From assembly GCA_948467605.1 (NCBI GenBank), contig CAOKET010000008.1:1-56251 (forward strand): DNA of 56,251 nt, given 5' to 3'. Below the pieces are notes generated by a model, which was not told the origin of the DNA, made no database searches, and saw nothing but the letters and a program-made list of their open reading frames with translations. The DNA is from an uncultured Mycoplasmatota bacterium. Its GTDB lineage: Bacteria; Bacillota_I; Bacilli_A; RF39; UBA660. Position numbers and translations under genes: made by a program. Shown here in pieces: positions 36,116 to 44,238 of this stretch (positions are counted from its first letter, which is position 1; the number at the start of each line of letters is the position of its first letter).

Positions 36116-36484
36116 ATGTATAATACTTGATAAAAGCGGGATTGTTATAAGAAAAATATGTATTCAAAATTTACAAATATTAATAGTAAATCAAGAAGAA
36201 ATACTAACTTAAGATGTATAATGGGATAGCCAAAATAAAGAATATAATTATGATAATATTTTAGAAGATTCAATTGAAGATATATGTAAAAGAAGAAAGT
36301 GTAAAATAATAAAGACAAATAGATGGTATCATAGTATAGAAAAAGAAATGGATAAATATTACAATTACAAACACTAATTAAATATTCTAATATTTCCCCT
36401 AAAACATACAATTAAGTATAAGATAATATCTTAATTGATATAGTATCGTTTAAATAAATATGATATAATGATAAAGGTGATAAT
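36116..36484. other. Intergenic region with possible gene remnant and the murG promoter
   Basis: About 370 bases without a clear gene. A plus-strand frame from ATG 36158 reads ~23 codons, and another from ~36238 to 36378 reads a basic, Tyr-rich stretch (EDICKRRKCKIIKTNRWYHS). Both look like pieces of a decayed gene. A 15-base palindrome TAAGATA-A-TATCTTA lies at 36419-36433, and an extended -10 (TGATATAAT, ending 36469) precedes the murG ribosome binding site AAAGGTGAT. Confidence 0.4.
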
Positions 36485-37564
36485 ATGAGGGTTATTATTA
36501 GTGCTGGTGGTACAGGTGGACATATTTATCCAGCCTTAGCAATAATAGATGAAATAAAGAAAAAAGATAAAGAATACGAAATTTTATATATAGGTACAAC
36601 AGATAGAATGGAACGTGACATCGTGCCTAATCTTGGAATAAAATATGAAGCAATTGAAATAAGGGGTTTAAGAAGAAGTTTAAGCCCATCTAACTTAAAA
36701 ACATTTACTTTATTTTTAAAAGCAATAAAAAAATGCAAGAGAATAATGGAAGATTTTAAACCAGATATAGTAATAGGAGCAGGTGGTTATGTAACATTAC
36801 CAGTATTGATTGCTGCTAATAAAAAACACATTAAAACAGTAATACATGAACAAAATAGTATACCTGGTTTAACCAATAAAATGTTAAGCAAAAAAGCAGA
36901 AAAGATATTTGTATCTTTTGAAAGTAGTGCATCATATTTTGATTCTAAAAAAACGGTATATACTGGAAATCCATCATCAGAAAGTGTATTAAATACTAAA
37001 AAAGCAAATAAACTAGATTATGGATTAAAACAATCTAAAAAATTAGTTACTATAGTCATGGGCTCACTTGGATCAGAAAAAGTAAATTCAATAATGAAAA
37101 GTATTTTACCAAAATTTGAAGGTAAAAGATATGAAGTTTTATTTGTAACAGGTAAATCATATTATACTGAATTTATTAAGAATTTAAAATTGCCAGAAAA
37201 TGTAAAAGTAGTTGAATATATAAATAATATTGGTGGTATTTTAAAAAATACTGATATTATGGTATCACGAGCAGGGGCATCTATTATGATGGAACTTACT
37301 CTTCTTAAAATACCTACTATATATATACCAAGCCCATATGTTACAAATAATCATCAATATAAGAATGCAATGAGTTTAGTTGAAAAAAATGCAGCACTTA
37401 TATTAGAAGAATCATCTTTAACTTGTGATTCCTTAATTAAATTAATAGATGATACAATATATAATGAAGAAAAAATAAAAGAGATAAAGAAAAACTTAGA
37501 AAGTTTAAGTATAAGTGGAAGTGCCACTTTAATATATAATGAATTAAAGAAAATAGTTGGATAG
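36485..37564 (+). CDS. murG: UDP-GlcNAc:lipid I N-acetylglucosaminyltransferase
   Basis: Converts lipid I to lipid II at the inner membrane face. The 359-residue GT-B enzyme shows SAGGTGGHIYPALAI (residues ~5-19), GIKYEAIEIRGLRR, VIGAGGYVTLPVL, VIHEQNSIPGLTNK, VMGSLGSEKVN, and the donor-site block SRAGASIMMELTLLKIPTIYIPSPYVTNNHQYKNA. It restarts the wall-synthesis cluster after the ~10 kb interruption and has its own promoter; the start is ATG with AGGTGAT. Confidence 0.97.
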   Translation: MRVIISAGGTGGHIYPALAIIDEIKKKDKEYEILYIGTTDRMERDIVPNLGIKYEAIEIRGLRRSLSPSNLKTFTLFLKAIKKCKRIMEDFKPDIVIGAGGYVTLPVLIAANKKHIKTVIHEQNSIPGLTNKMLSKKAEKIFVSFESSASYFDSKKTVYTGNPSSESVLNTKKANKLDYGLKQSKKLVTIVMGSLGSEKVNSIMKSILPKFEGKRYEVLFVTGKSYYTEFIKNLKLPENVKVVEYINNIGGILKNTDIMVSRAGASIMMELTLLKIPTIYIPSPYVTNNHQYKNAMSLVEKNAALILEESSLTCDSLIKLIDDTIYNEEKIKEIKKNLESLSISGSATLIYNELKKIVG

Positions 37565-37574
37565 GAGTACCAAA

Positions 37575-38477
37575 ATGAAAGATATAATTGACTTCATCAA
37601 GAATAATAAAATCGGAGATTATAAAGAGAATGCTTTAATGTCAACATATACAACATATAAGGTTGGGGGTAAGGCAAAAATTTTAGTATTTCCTAAGGAT
37701 GTAGAAAAATTAATATTATTACTAAAAGAATTAAAAGAAAATAGTATAAATTATAAAGTAATAGGTAATGGATCAAATTTAATATTTTCAGATAATGAAT
37801 ATAATGGTGTTTTAATAAAACTAGATAATTTTAATAGTTTAGAAATAGATGATACAAAAATAACAGTAGGGGCATCTTATAGTTTAATAAAACTTTCTAA
37901 TAAGGCATGTTTCCTAGGACTTACGGGACTAGAATTTGCAGCAGGTATTCCTGGTACAGTAGGTGGGAGTATATATATGAATGCTGGTGCTTATAACAGT
38001 GATATGGGATATATAGTAAGGGAAGTATCAGTATTAAATCCTAAATGTGAAATAGAAACACTATATAATAAAGACTTAGATTTTCACTATAGGTCATCAT
38101 TCTTTCAAAAAAACAAAGATTATATAGTAATAGGTGCTGTTATAGTATTAAAAAAGGGTGATAAACAGTTAATTAAGGAAATAATGGAAGATAGAAAACA
38201 AAGAAGGTTATCATCCCAACCATTAGAATACCCATCAGCAGGAAGTGTATTTAGAAACCCAGAAGGTAATTTCGCTGGAAAATTAATAGAAGATTGTGGA
38301 CTAAAAGGATATAAATTAGGTGGTGCAAGAATTAGTCAAAAACATGCTAACTTTGTAATTAATGAAGATAATGCAACTGCAGAAGATATTAGAAACTTAA
38401 TATTACTAGCAAGAGACAAAGTAAAAGAAAAATATAATATTGAACTAAAAATTGAACAAGAATTTGTAAATTGGTGA
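37575..38477 (+). CDS. murB: UDP-N-acetylenolpyruvoylglucosamine reductase
   Basis: An FAD enzyme giving UDP-MurNAc. The 300-residue type II MurB has the FAD-binding VIGNGSNLIFSDNEYNGVLIKL, then GLEFAAGIPGTVGGSIYMNAGAYNSDM, the active-site YPSAGSVFRNPEGNFAGKLIEDCGLKGYKLGGARIS with the catalytic Ser, and a C-terminal QKHANFVINEDNATAEDIRNLI. ATG 37575 follows GGAG; TTG 37557 would overlap murG and lacks support. The order murG-murB-divIB is as in Bacillus. Confidence 0.97.
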   Translation: MKDIIDFIKNNKIGDYKENALMSTYTTYKVGGKAKILVFPKDVEKLILLLKELKENSINYKVIGNGSNLIFSDNEYNGVLIKLDNFNSLEIDDTKITVGASYSLIKLSNKACFLGLTGLEFAAGIPGTVGGSIYMNAGAYNSDMGYIVREVSVLNPKCEIETLYNKDLDFHYRSSFFQKNKDYIVIGAVIVLKKGDKQLIKEIMEDRKQRRLSSQPLEYPSAGSVFRNPEGNFAGKLIEDCGLKGYKLGGARISQKHANFVINEDNATAEDIRNLILLARDKVKEKYNIELKIEQEFVNW

Positions 38478-38487
38478 GAGTGATACA

Positions 38488-39195
38488 ATGGCAAAAAAAG
38501 TTAAGAAAAAAAGAAAAATAAATTTACCAAAGGTATTAATAGCAATTTTAATAGCAATACTAATTATATATTTACTAGTAACATTAGTAATTAAGTTTCT
38601 TAACTTAAATATAAAAAATATATATATAATAAATAACAATTTACTTAGTGATCAAGAGATAATTGAATTATCTAAATTAGAAGATTATCCATCTTTTCTT
38701 TTTACTAGTAGTAAAAAAATAAAGGAAAAACTAAAAGGTAATGTACTAATAAAAGATGTTAATATAATAAAAAAAATGGATATGAGTATAACTTTAGACA
38801 TTACTGAATATGAAGTATTATTTTATAATGAATCATTAAAAGAAACTGTAATAGAAAATGGTGAATCAATAAAACAAGAAAATATATATAATTTACCAAT
38901 ACTTATAAACAATCCTGAAAAAACATTACCAAAAGATATATTTGATAATTTAGTTAAAAAGTATGTACAAATAGATAAAAGCGTAAGAGAAAAAATATCA
39001 GAAATAAAATATGATCCAAATAGAGAAGTAGATAATGAAAGATTTATATTAACTATGAAAGATGGAAATTATGTATATATAACTTTGACAAAAATAAAAA
39101 ATATTAATAATTATGAACAAATTTTACCAAGTTTAGAACAAAAAAAGGGATTTCTTTATTTAGACTCAGGACAATATTTTGAAATATTTAAGTAA
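38488..39195 (+). CDS. Cell division protein FtsQ/DivIB
   Basis: A 235-residue bitopic divisome protein: basic cytoplasmic start (AKKVKKKRKINLPK), one membrane helix (~17-38), then a POTRA domain (NIKNIYIINNNLLSDQEIIELSKLEDYPSFLFTSSKK) and a beta domain with TLDITEYEVLFYN, VREKISEIKYDP and MKDGNYVYITL. The length and layout fit DivIB, which with DivIC/FtsL licenses septal synthesis. The ribosome binding site is GGTGAGAGTGA. ftsA and ftsZ do not follow, unlike in many Bacilli. Confidence 0.9.
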   Translation: MAKKVKKKRKINLPKVLIAILIAILIIYLLVTLVIKFLNLNIKNIYIINNNLLSDQEIIELSKLEDYPSFLFTSSKKIKEKLKGNVLIKDVNIIKKMDMSITLDITEYEVLFYNESLKETVIENGESIKQENIYNLPILINNPEKTLPKDIFDNLVKKYVQIDKSVREKISEIKYDPNREVDNERFILTMKDGNYVYITLTKIKNINNYEQILPSLEQKKGFLYLDSGQYFEIFK

Positions 39196-39198
39196 ATT

Positions 39199-39226
39199 TA
39201 ATTACATATTATATGTAATTTTTTTC
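39199..39226 (+). terminator. Intrinsic terminator after ftsQ/divIB
   Basis: An AATTACATA arm pairs with TATGTAATT across a short loop, followed by a T-run. The near-symmetrical sequence may also work in reverse. Confidence 0.65.
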
Positions 39227-39311
39227 TTTCCAAAAATTAGTTTAAAAAATTTAAAATTATTATTGTTTAACATCAATTAATCTGCTATAATAACTAACCA
39301 GGTGAAGCAGT

Positions 39312-39983
39312 ATGGAATTTAACGATGATAATCTTACTAAAGAAGATATTAGGAAATCTTTAGAATTTATGAAACAAGGTATAGAGTTCTATAAATCAGA
39401 GTATGCTGGAAGAACATATATATATGACCTAAATTATGAACAAATTTTAATAAAGATTCCTGATTTTACTGTGCCACATTTATTAGGATATGATTTAAAT
39501 GGAGAGGGCACTTGGCTTGAATATATAGGAAGCAAAAGAGTAAAAATTAATTCGTTAGAATGGCTAGAAGAATTTGTAAAATCGGTAGAATTTATAGAAT
39601 ACATGGTTTTTAAAAGGAAAGAACCAAAATTAGTTAACTTTTCCAAAATTATGTTTAAATCACAACACTTTTGTAATATGAGTTTGGAAAAAAATAGTGC
39701 ATTTTTATTTGACTCAAAAATCGGTAGAAATATGATAAGACATATTGGAATTTTTGGTAATGAAGAACTTACAACAATTAGATTGATTAAAAGCAAAAAA
39801 CAAAGTCAATTACTATATACTCCAAGGTCATTATATGTATATGACAATGATTTTAAATATATTAGATTAAAAATTCCTCAAAAACTTACTATTTCTGAGA
39901 GAAACAAAACTATATATCCAAACGGTTTATATTCTAGCGATAGTATAGAAGAATTAAAACAAAAAATCAAAAATTTTAGATAA
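39312..39983 (+). CDS. Protein of unknown function, possibly PBECR4-type nuclease domain
   Basis: The 223-residue cytoplasmic protein shows FTVPHLLGYDLNGEG (~52-66), LVNFSKIMFKSQHF (~107-120), FLFDSKIGRNMIRHIGIFG (~131-149) and TTIRLIKSKKQSQLLYTPRSLYV (~153-175). The F-x-x-P-H-L-L-G block, D-S-x-x-G segment and later K-S-K are reminiscent of the PBECR4 (phage-Barnase-EndoU-ColicinE5/D-RelE-like) nuclease family, but I am not certain. It is a single gene with CAGGTGA upstream, between a terminator and lon. Confidence 0.5.
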   Translation: MEFNDDNLTKEDIRKSLEFMKQGIEFYKSEYAGRTYIYDLNYEQILIKIPDFTVPHLLGYDLNGEGTWLEYIGSKRVKINSLEWLEEFVKSVEFIEYMVFKRKEPKLVNFSKIMFKSQHFCNMSLEKNSAFLFDSKIGRNMIRHIGIFGNEELTTIRLIKSKKQSQLLYTPRSLYVYDNDFKYIRLKIPQKLTISERNKTIYPNGLYSSDSIEELKQKIKNFR

Positions 39984-40010
39984 TAACGCTTGTAGTAGGA
40001 GGAAGTCCAT

Positions 40011-42332
40011 ATGATGAAGACAAATTTACCAGTTATACTCTTAAGAGGGCTAGTACTGTTACCTAATTCTGAAATAAGATTAGAAATTACAAAAGAAGTA
40101 GATAAAAAAATGATACAGACTTCTGAAATATTTCATGATAATCACATATTAGTAGTAACTACAATAGATCCACTAGAAGAAGAACCAGATATAGATGATC
40201 TACCAAGATTAGGCGTTATTGGAAAAATTAAATCAAGTATTGAAATAGATGATTCTAGATTAAGAGTAGTTATAAAAGGTGTTAACAGAGTAAATGTATT
40301 TAACTACATAAAATTTGATGAAAATGAAACTCTAGAAAGTGTAATAGGACCTACCGCACCAATAACAATACAAGAAAAAGAAGAAAAAGCATACAAAAAG
40401 ATTTTACTTAAAGAATTACAAAACTATGTTAATTCAATACCAACTATAAGTAATACTGTATTATCTGCAGTAAATCCAAATGATACATTAGGAAAATTAA
40501 CAGATGTGATAACTAGTTATATGCCTCTTGATTTTGAAAGAAAAATGTTATATCTAAACACTATAAATCCAATAGATAGATTTAAAATGATAATAGAAGA
40601 TTTTAGATATGATGAAGAAGAATTTGAAATAGAACAACAAATAGATACAGAACTAAAAATAGAATTAGATGAAACTCAAAAAGAATATATTTTAAGAGAA
40701 AAATTGAGGATTATAAAAGAAGAACTTGGAGATACATCTATTAAAGAAATAGAAATAGATAAAATAAAAGAAAAAATATCTAACTTAAAACTACCAGAGA
40801 ATGTAAAAAATACTTTGGATATAGAACTTAAAAAATATGAATCTATGCCAGTCGCATCCCCAGAGATAGGACAAACTAGAAATTATATTGATTGGATAAT
40901 TAACTTGCCATGGCAAGACTACACAGAAGATATAAATGATTTAAAAATTGTTAGAAAAAGTTTAGATGAGTCACATTATGGCTTAGATAAAATAAAACTA
41001 AGAATCATAGAATACCTAGCTGTTAAACAAATGTCAAACAATCTAAATGGTCCGATTATATGTTTAGTAGGACCTCCTGGTACAGGAAAAACCTCACTTG
41101 CTAAATCAATTGCAAAAGCAATAAATAGAAAGTTTACTAAGATAACTGTTGGTGGCATTAGTGATGATGCAGAATTAATAGGACACAGAAGAACATACAT
41201 TGGCTCAGCACCTGGTAGAATAATTCAAGGGTTAAAAAAATCAGGGAGTTCTAATCCAGTATTCTTAATAGATGAAATTGATAAAATGTCAAAAGATTAT
41301 AAAGGGGATCCTGCCAATATTTTATTAGAAATATTAGATCCAGAACAAAATAAAACATTCTCAGATAACTATATAGAACTAGATTATGACCTATCAAAAG
41401 TATTATTTATCGCAACTGCAAACTATATATCACAAATTCCAGAAGCACTTCTAGATAGATTAGAAATAATAGAATTAACTAGTTATACAGAATTTGAAAA
41501 ACAAGATATTGCAATAAACTATCTTATACCTAAACGTTTAAGTGAACATAATATTGATGAAAATAAACTAAAAATAGATAGCGAAGTAATAAAGAAAATA
41601 ATAAAAAATTATACTAAAGAAGCAGGTATTAGAGAACTAGATAGACAACTAACTACAATAATAAGAAAAATAGTAACAAAAATAGTAACAGATGAAGAAA
41701 TTTTAGAATGTTATAACATAACACTATCTAATTTAGAAGAATACTTAGGAAAAGAAAAGTTTATTGATTTAGAATATGATAATAAAAATAAAATTGGTGT
41801 AGTAAATGGTATGTCATATACTAAATTTGGAGGAGACATATTGCCAATTGAAGTAATAAACTTTAAAGGAAAGGGTGAAATTACTTTAACTGGTAATCTA
41901 GGAGATGTTATTAAAGAAAGTGCTCGTATTGCACTAGATTATATAAAAAGTAACTATGAGTATTTTAAAATAGACTATGAGTGTTTCAAAAGAGATATTC
42001 ATATCCACTTTCCAGAAGGGGCAATACCAAAAGATGGACCATCTGCTGGAATAGCACTTACTACAGCAATAATAAGTTCACTATCAAACCTAGAAATAGA
42101 TCATACTATTTCAATGACAGGTGAGATAACATTAAATGGTGATGTACTTCCAATAGGCGGTCTTAGAGAAAAGACGATAGGTGCTTATAATAGAGGTATA
42201 AAAACAATAATAATTCCAGAAGAAAACAAAAGAGATCTAGATGATATACCAGAAGAAGTAAAACAAAATATAAAATTTATCACTGTTAAAAATTACAAAC
42301 AAGTATATGAGTGTATAAAAAGAAATAATTAG
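40011..42332 (+). CDS. lon: ATP-dependent protease Lon
   Basis: A 773-residue Lon with all domains: an N-terminal substrate-binding domain (~1-200, LPVILLRGLVLLPNSEIRLE), a coiled helical part (LREKLRIIKEELGD), AAA+ (Walker A GPPGTGKTSLAKS, Walker B PVFLIDEIDKM, LLDRLEIIEL) and the protease with catalytic Ser678 (KDGPSAGIA) and Lys721 (GGLREKTIGA). A soluble cytoplasmic form, like LonA. AGGAGG lies 8 bases upstream. The next genes are spoVID-like and ysxE-like; in Bacillus lonA sits in the same chromosomal neighbourhood. Confidence 0.97.
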   Translation: MMKTNLPVILLRGLVLLPNSEIRLEITKEVDKKMIQTSEIFHDNHILVVTTIDPLEEEPDIDDLPRLGVIGKIKSSIEIDDSRLRVVIKGVNRVNVFNYIKFDENETLESVIGPTAPITIQEKEEKAYKKILLKELQNYVNSIPTISNTVLSAVNPNDTLGKLTDVITSYMPLDFERKMLYLNTINPIDRFKMIIEDFRYDEEEFEIEQQIDTELKIELDETQKEYILREKLRIIKEELGDTSIKEIEIDKIKEKISNLKLPENVKNTLDIELKKYESMPVASPEIGQTRNYIDWIINLPWQDYTEDINDLKIVRKSLDESHYGLDKIKLRIIEYLAVKQMSNNLNGPIICLVGPPGTGKTSLAKSIAKAINRKFTKITVGGISDDAELIGHRRTYIGSAPGRIIQGLKKSGSSNPVFLIDEIDKMSKDYKGDPANILLEILDPEQNKTFSDNYIELDYDLSKVLFIATANYISQIPEALLDRLEIIELTSYTEFEKQDIAINYLIPKRLSEHNIDENKLKIDSEVIKKIIKNYTKEAGIRELDRQLTTIIRKIVTKIVTDEEILECYNITLSNLEEYLGKEKFIDLEYDNKNKIGVVNGMSYTKFGGDILPIEVINFKGKGEITLTGNLGDVIKESARIALDYIKSNYEYFKIDYECFKRDIHIHFPEGAIPKDGPSAGIALTTAIISSLSNLEIDHTISMTGEITLNGDVLPIGGLREKTIGAYNRGIKTIIIPEENKRDLDDIPEEVKQNIKFITVKNYKQVYECIKRNN

Positions 42333-42346
42333 TTATTTCTTTTTTT
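42321..42346 (+). terminator. Intrinsic terminator after lon
   Basis: AGAAATAA (42321-42328), TTAG loop, TTATTTCT (42333-42340), T-run to 42346; it overlaps the last lon codons. Confidence 0.8.
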
Positions 42347-42365
42347 CATAAATTAATTATAACAC

Positions 42366-42373
42366 CATATAAT
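42366..42373 (+). promoter_or_regulatory. Possible sporulation (sigma-E-like) -10 element before spoVID
   Basis: CATATAAT resembles the sigma-E -10 (CATACAAT), with CATAAAT ~13 bases upstream as a loose -35. AT-rich sequence makes such matches common, so this is weak, but the gene content downstream fits a sporulation promoter. Confidence 0.25.
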
Positions 42374-42397
42374 TAACTGAGAAGAAAGGAGATAAGT

Positions 42398-43123
42398 ATG
42401 AGACAAGTAATACCATTTAAAAAAGATATAGTATTTAAAACAAAGTTAGAAGAAATAACAAGTATATCACTAGAACACAATTTAAAGTTGGACAATGACA
42501 ATTTTATATCAGGAGAATTTATTATAAGTGGGGACTATAAAATATCAACAACAGGAAATAGATTAGAACTATTTAACTATAATATACCGTTTGATATTGC
42601 CTTAGATAATTCCTATATAGTAGAAGAATCAACAATAGATATTGAAGATTTTTACTATGAAATAGTAAATGATGATACTTTATCAGTGAATATTGAAGTT
42701 TCTATAGAAGGAGAACTAAAGAAAGAAGAATGTGTTGAAGATATTTTAATAGAATCTTTAGAAAAACAACCAACTGAATTAGAAAGTGAAAAGATAGATC
42801 AAATGTATAGTTTTTCTGGTAGTGAAGAGTTAATTGAAGATAGGGAGGATGTTACTATAACAAAAGATGAGATTATTGAAGAAGAACAAAAAATTGAGGT
42901 AGTAGAACAAAATGAAAATGTAAAAAGTTTATTTAGTGCAATAAATAGTGAAGAAGAAGAAACATTTACTACATATCATGTACATATAGTAAGAGAAGGC
43001 GAAGATATTGAAGCAATACTAAAAAAATATAGTATAACAAAAGAAGAATTTTTAAACTATAATTCTATAGATGAAATCGTTTTGGGGAACAAATTAATAA
43101 TACCAGATGCCAAAGATGAATAA
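42398..43123 (+). CDS. SpoVID-like spore coat morphogenetic protein with LysM domain
   Basis: The 241-residue protein starts with a beta-rich domain (~1-105, MRQVIPFKKDIVFKTKLEEITSISLEH; FISGEFIISGDYK) like the SpoVID N-terminus, has an acidic Glu-rich middle, and ends with a LysM domain (~193-238: TYHVHIVREGEDIEAILKKYSITKEEFLNYNSIDEIVLGNKLIIP). SpoVID recruits SafA and drives coat encasement around the forespore. It is followed by a ysxE-like gene, the same pair as in Bacillus, where valS comes next. It is much shorter than the Bacillus protein. Confidence 0.82.
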   Translation: MRQVIPFKKDIVFKTKLEEITSISLEHNLKLDNDNFISGEFIISGDYKISTTGNRLELFNYNIPFDIALDNSYIVEESTIDIEDFYYEIVNDDTLSVNIEVSIEGELKKEECVEDILIESLEKQPTELESEKIDQMYSFSGSEELIEDREDVTITKDEIIEEEQKIEVVEQNENVKSLFSAINSEEEETFTTYHVHIVREGEDIEAILKKYSITKEEFLNYNSIDEIVLGNKLIIPDAKDE

Positions 43124-44045
43124 TATAAGGAATACTTTAAAAAAATACGCTCTAAAACCAGTTAGATATACAATTAAGCAAAATGCTTATATTATCACGA
43201 CTGATTCTGGGCGTTTTGTTTTAAAAAAAATAAATAGAAATAGAGATAGAAATAATATAGAAGAAACTAAGGAAATATATAACTATCTACAAACTAGGAG
43301 TTTTGAATACTTCCCAAAATTATTAAATGCAGATGATGAGGTAGAAATGTATGAATATATAGAAGATGTTAATACTCCAGAGGAACAAAAAGCAATAGAT
43401 CTAGTAAGTATGATGAGTTTATTACATAATAAAACAACATATTATAAAGAAGTACCAATAGATACATTTAAAGAAAAATATGAGGACATTAAAAAACAAC
43501 TAGATGAATTAACAAATTATTATGATAATCTAATAACAATAATAGAAACAAAAAAATTTATGAGTCCATCAGAATATCATTTAGCAAGAAATATCTCAAT
43601 AGTTTTTTCATCAATAAACTTTTGCAAATACTATCTAGAAGAGTGGTATACACTAATAAATAAAAAAACAAAAATTAGATTAGTTACAGTACACAATAAT
43701 TTAAGAACAGATCATATATTAGAAAATAAAAACCCATATTTAATAAGTTGGAATAAAGCAAATATTGATATACCAATATATGACTTTTATAACTTATATA
43801 AATACCACTATTTAGACTTTGATTTTGAAGAATTATATAATATATATTGTTCTAAATATCCACTACTAAAAGAAGAAAAAATGCTTTTATTTATACTCCT
43901 TGCTATTCCTCCTAAAGTAGAATTAAATAATAATGAACTTAAAAATTGTATTGCAATAAATAAGGCACTAGAATACATTTATAGAACTGAAAAACTAATA
44001 AAACCAGATACATTTAAGCAAACATCCAAAGAAACAGCACAATAA
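43116..44045 (+). CDS. YsxE-like spore coat protein of the kinase-fold family
   Basis: A 309-residue relative of the CotS/YsxE/YutH family, which has an aminoglycoside-phosphotransferase-like fold. It shows YIITTDSGRFVLKKINRNRDRNNIEE (N-lobe strand and Lys), YFPKLLNADDEVEMYEYIED, SMMSLLHNKTTYYKE, and RLVTVHNNLRTDHILENKN--LISWNKANIDIPIYDF in the position of the catalytic HxDxxxxN and DxD. The first motif is H-N-N and the second lacks Asp at the usual place, so phosphotransfer may be lost. It overlaps spoVID by 8 bases; ATG 43116 and 43107 are both possible and neither has a good ribosome binding site. Confidence 0.75.
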   Translation: MNNIRNTLKKYALKPVRYTIKQNAYIITTDSGRFVLKKINRNRDRNNIEETKEIYNYLQTRSFEYFPKLLNADDEVEMYEYIEDVNTPEEQKAIDLVSMMSLLHNKTTYYKEVPIDTFKEKYEDIKKQLDELTNYYDNLITIIETKKFMSPSEYHLARNISIVFSSINFCKYYLEEWYTLINKKTKIRLVTVHNNLRTDHILENKNPYLISWNKANIDIPIYDFYNLYKYHYLDFDFEELYNIYCSKYPLLKEEKMLLFILLAIPPKVELNNNELKNCIAINKALEYIYRTEKLIKPDTFKQTSKETAQ

Positions 44046-44189
44046 TATTAGTAATATAAACATATTAACTCTTAGGAATAAAAATAAAGTAATTATTGTC
44101 TGATATATTATAAGTAATCCAAATATTAAAAGTAAAATACCCCAAAACACTCCAAAGAATGAACAAAAACGATTAAATTTATTAAACAT
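43995..44189 (-). CDS. Possible small two-helix membrane protein
   Basis: On the minus strand, ATG 44189 is preceded by AGGTGAT with four bases spacing, the same ribosome-binding style as many genes here, and a -10-like TTATAC further up. The 64-residue product has two hydrophobic helices (FFGVFWGILLLIFGLLIIY and NMFILLILLCCFFGCLL). It converges with the ysxE-like gene and overlaps its last 51 bases, so it might be spurious; the good start site argues for keeping it. Confidence 0.4.
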   Translation of the reverse strand: MFNKFNRFCSFFGVFWGILLLIFGLLIIYQTIITLFLFLRVNMFILLILLCCFFGCLLKCIWFY

Positions 44190-44238
44190 ATAAATCACCT
44201 AGTATAATATATGTTATAATATTAATATAGGTGATAAT

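Noticed and set aside
36145..36411. Minus-strand 88-codon hydrophobic frame in the dut-murG gap
   Set aside because: Composition is Tyr/Leu/Ile/Phe-only as expected from reversed AT-rich DNA, and no ribosome-binding site precedes it; the plus strand looks more like a decayed coding sequence.
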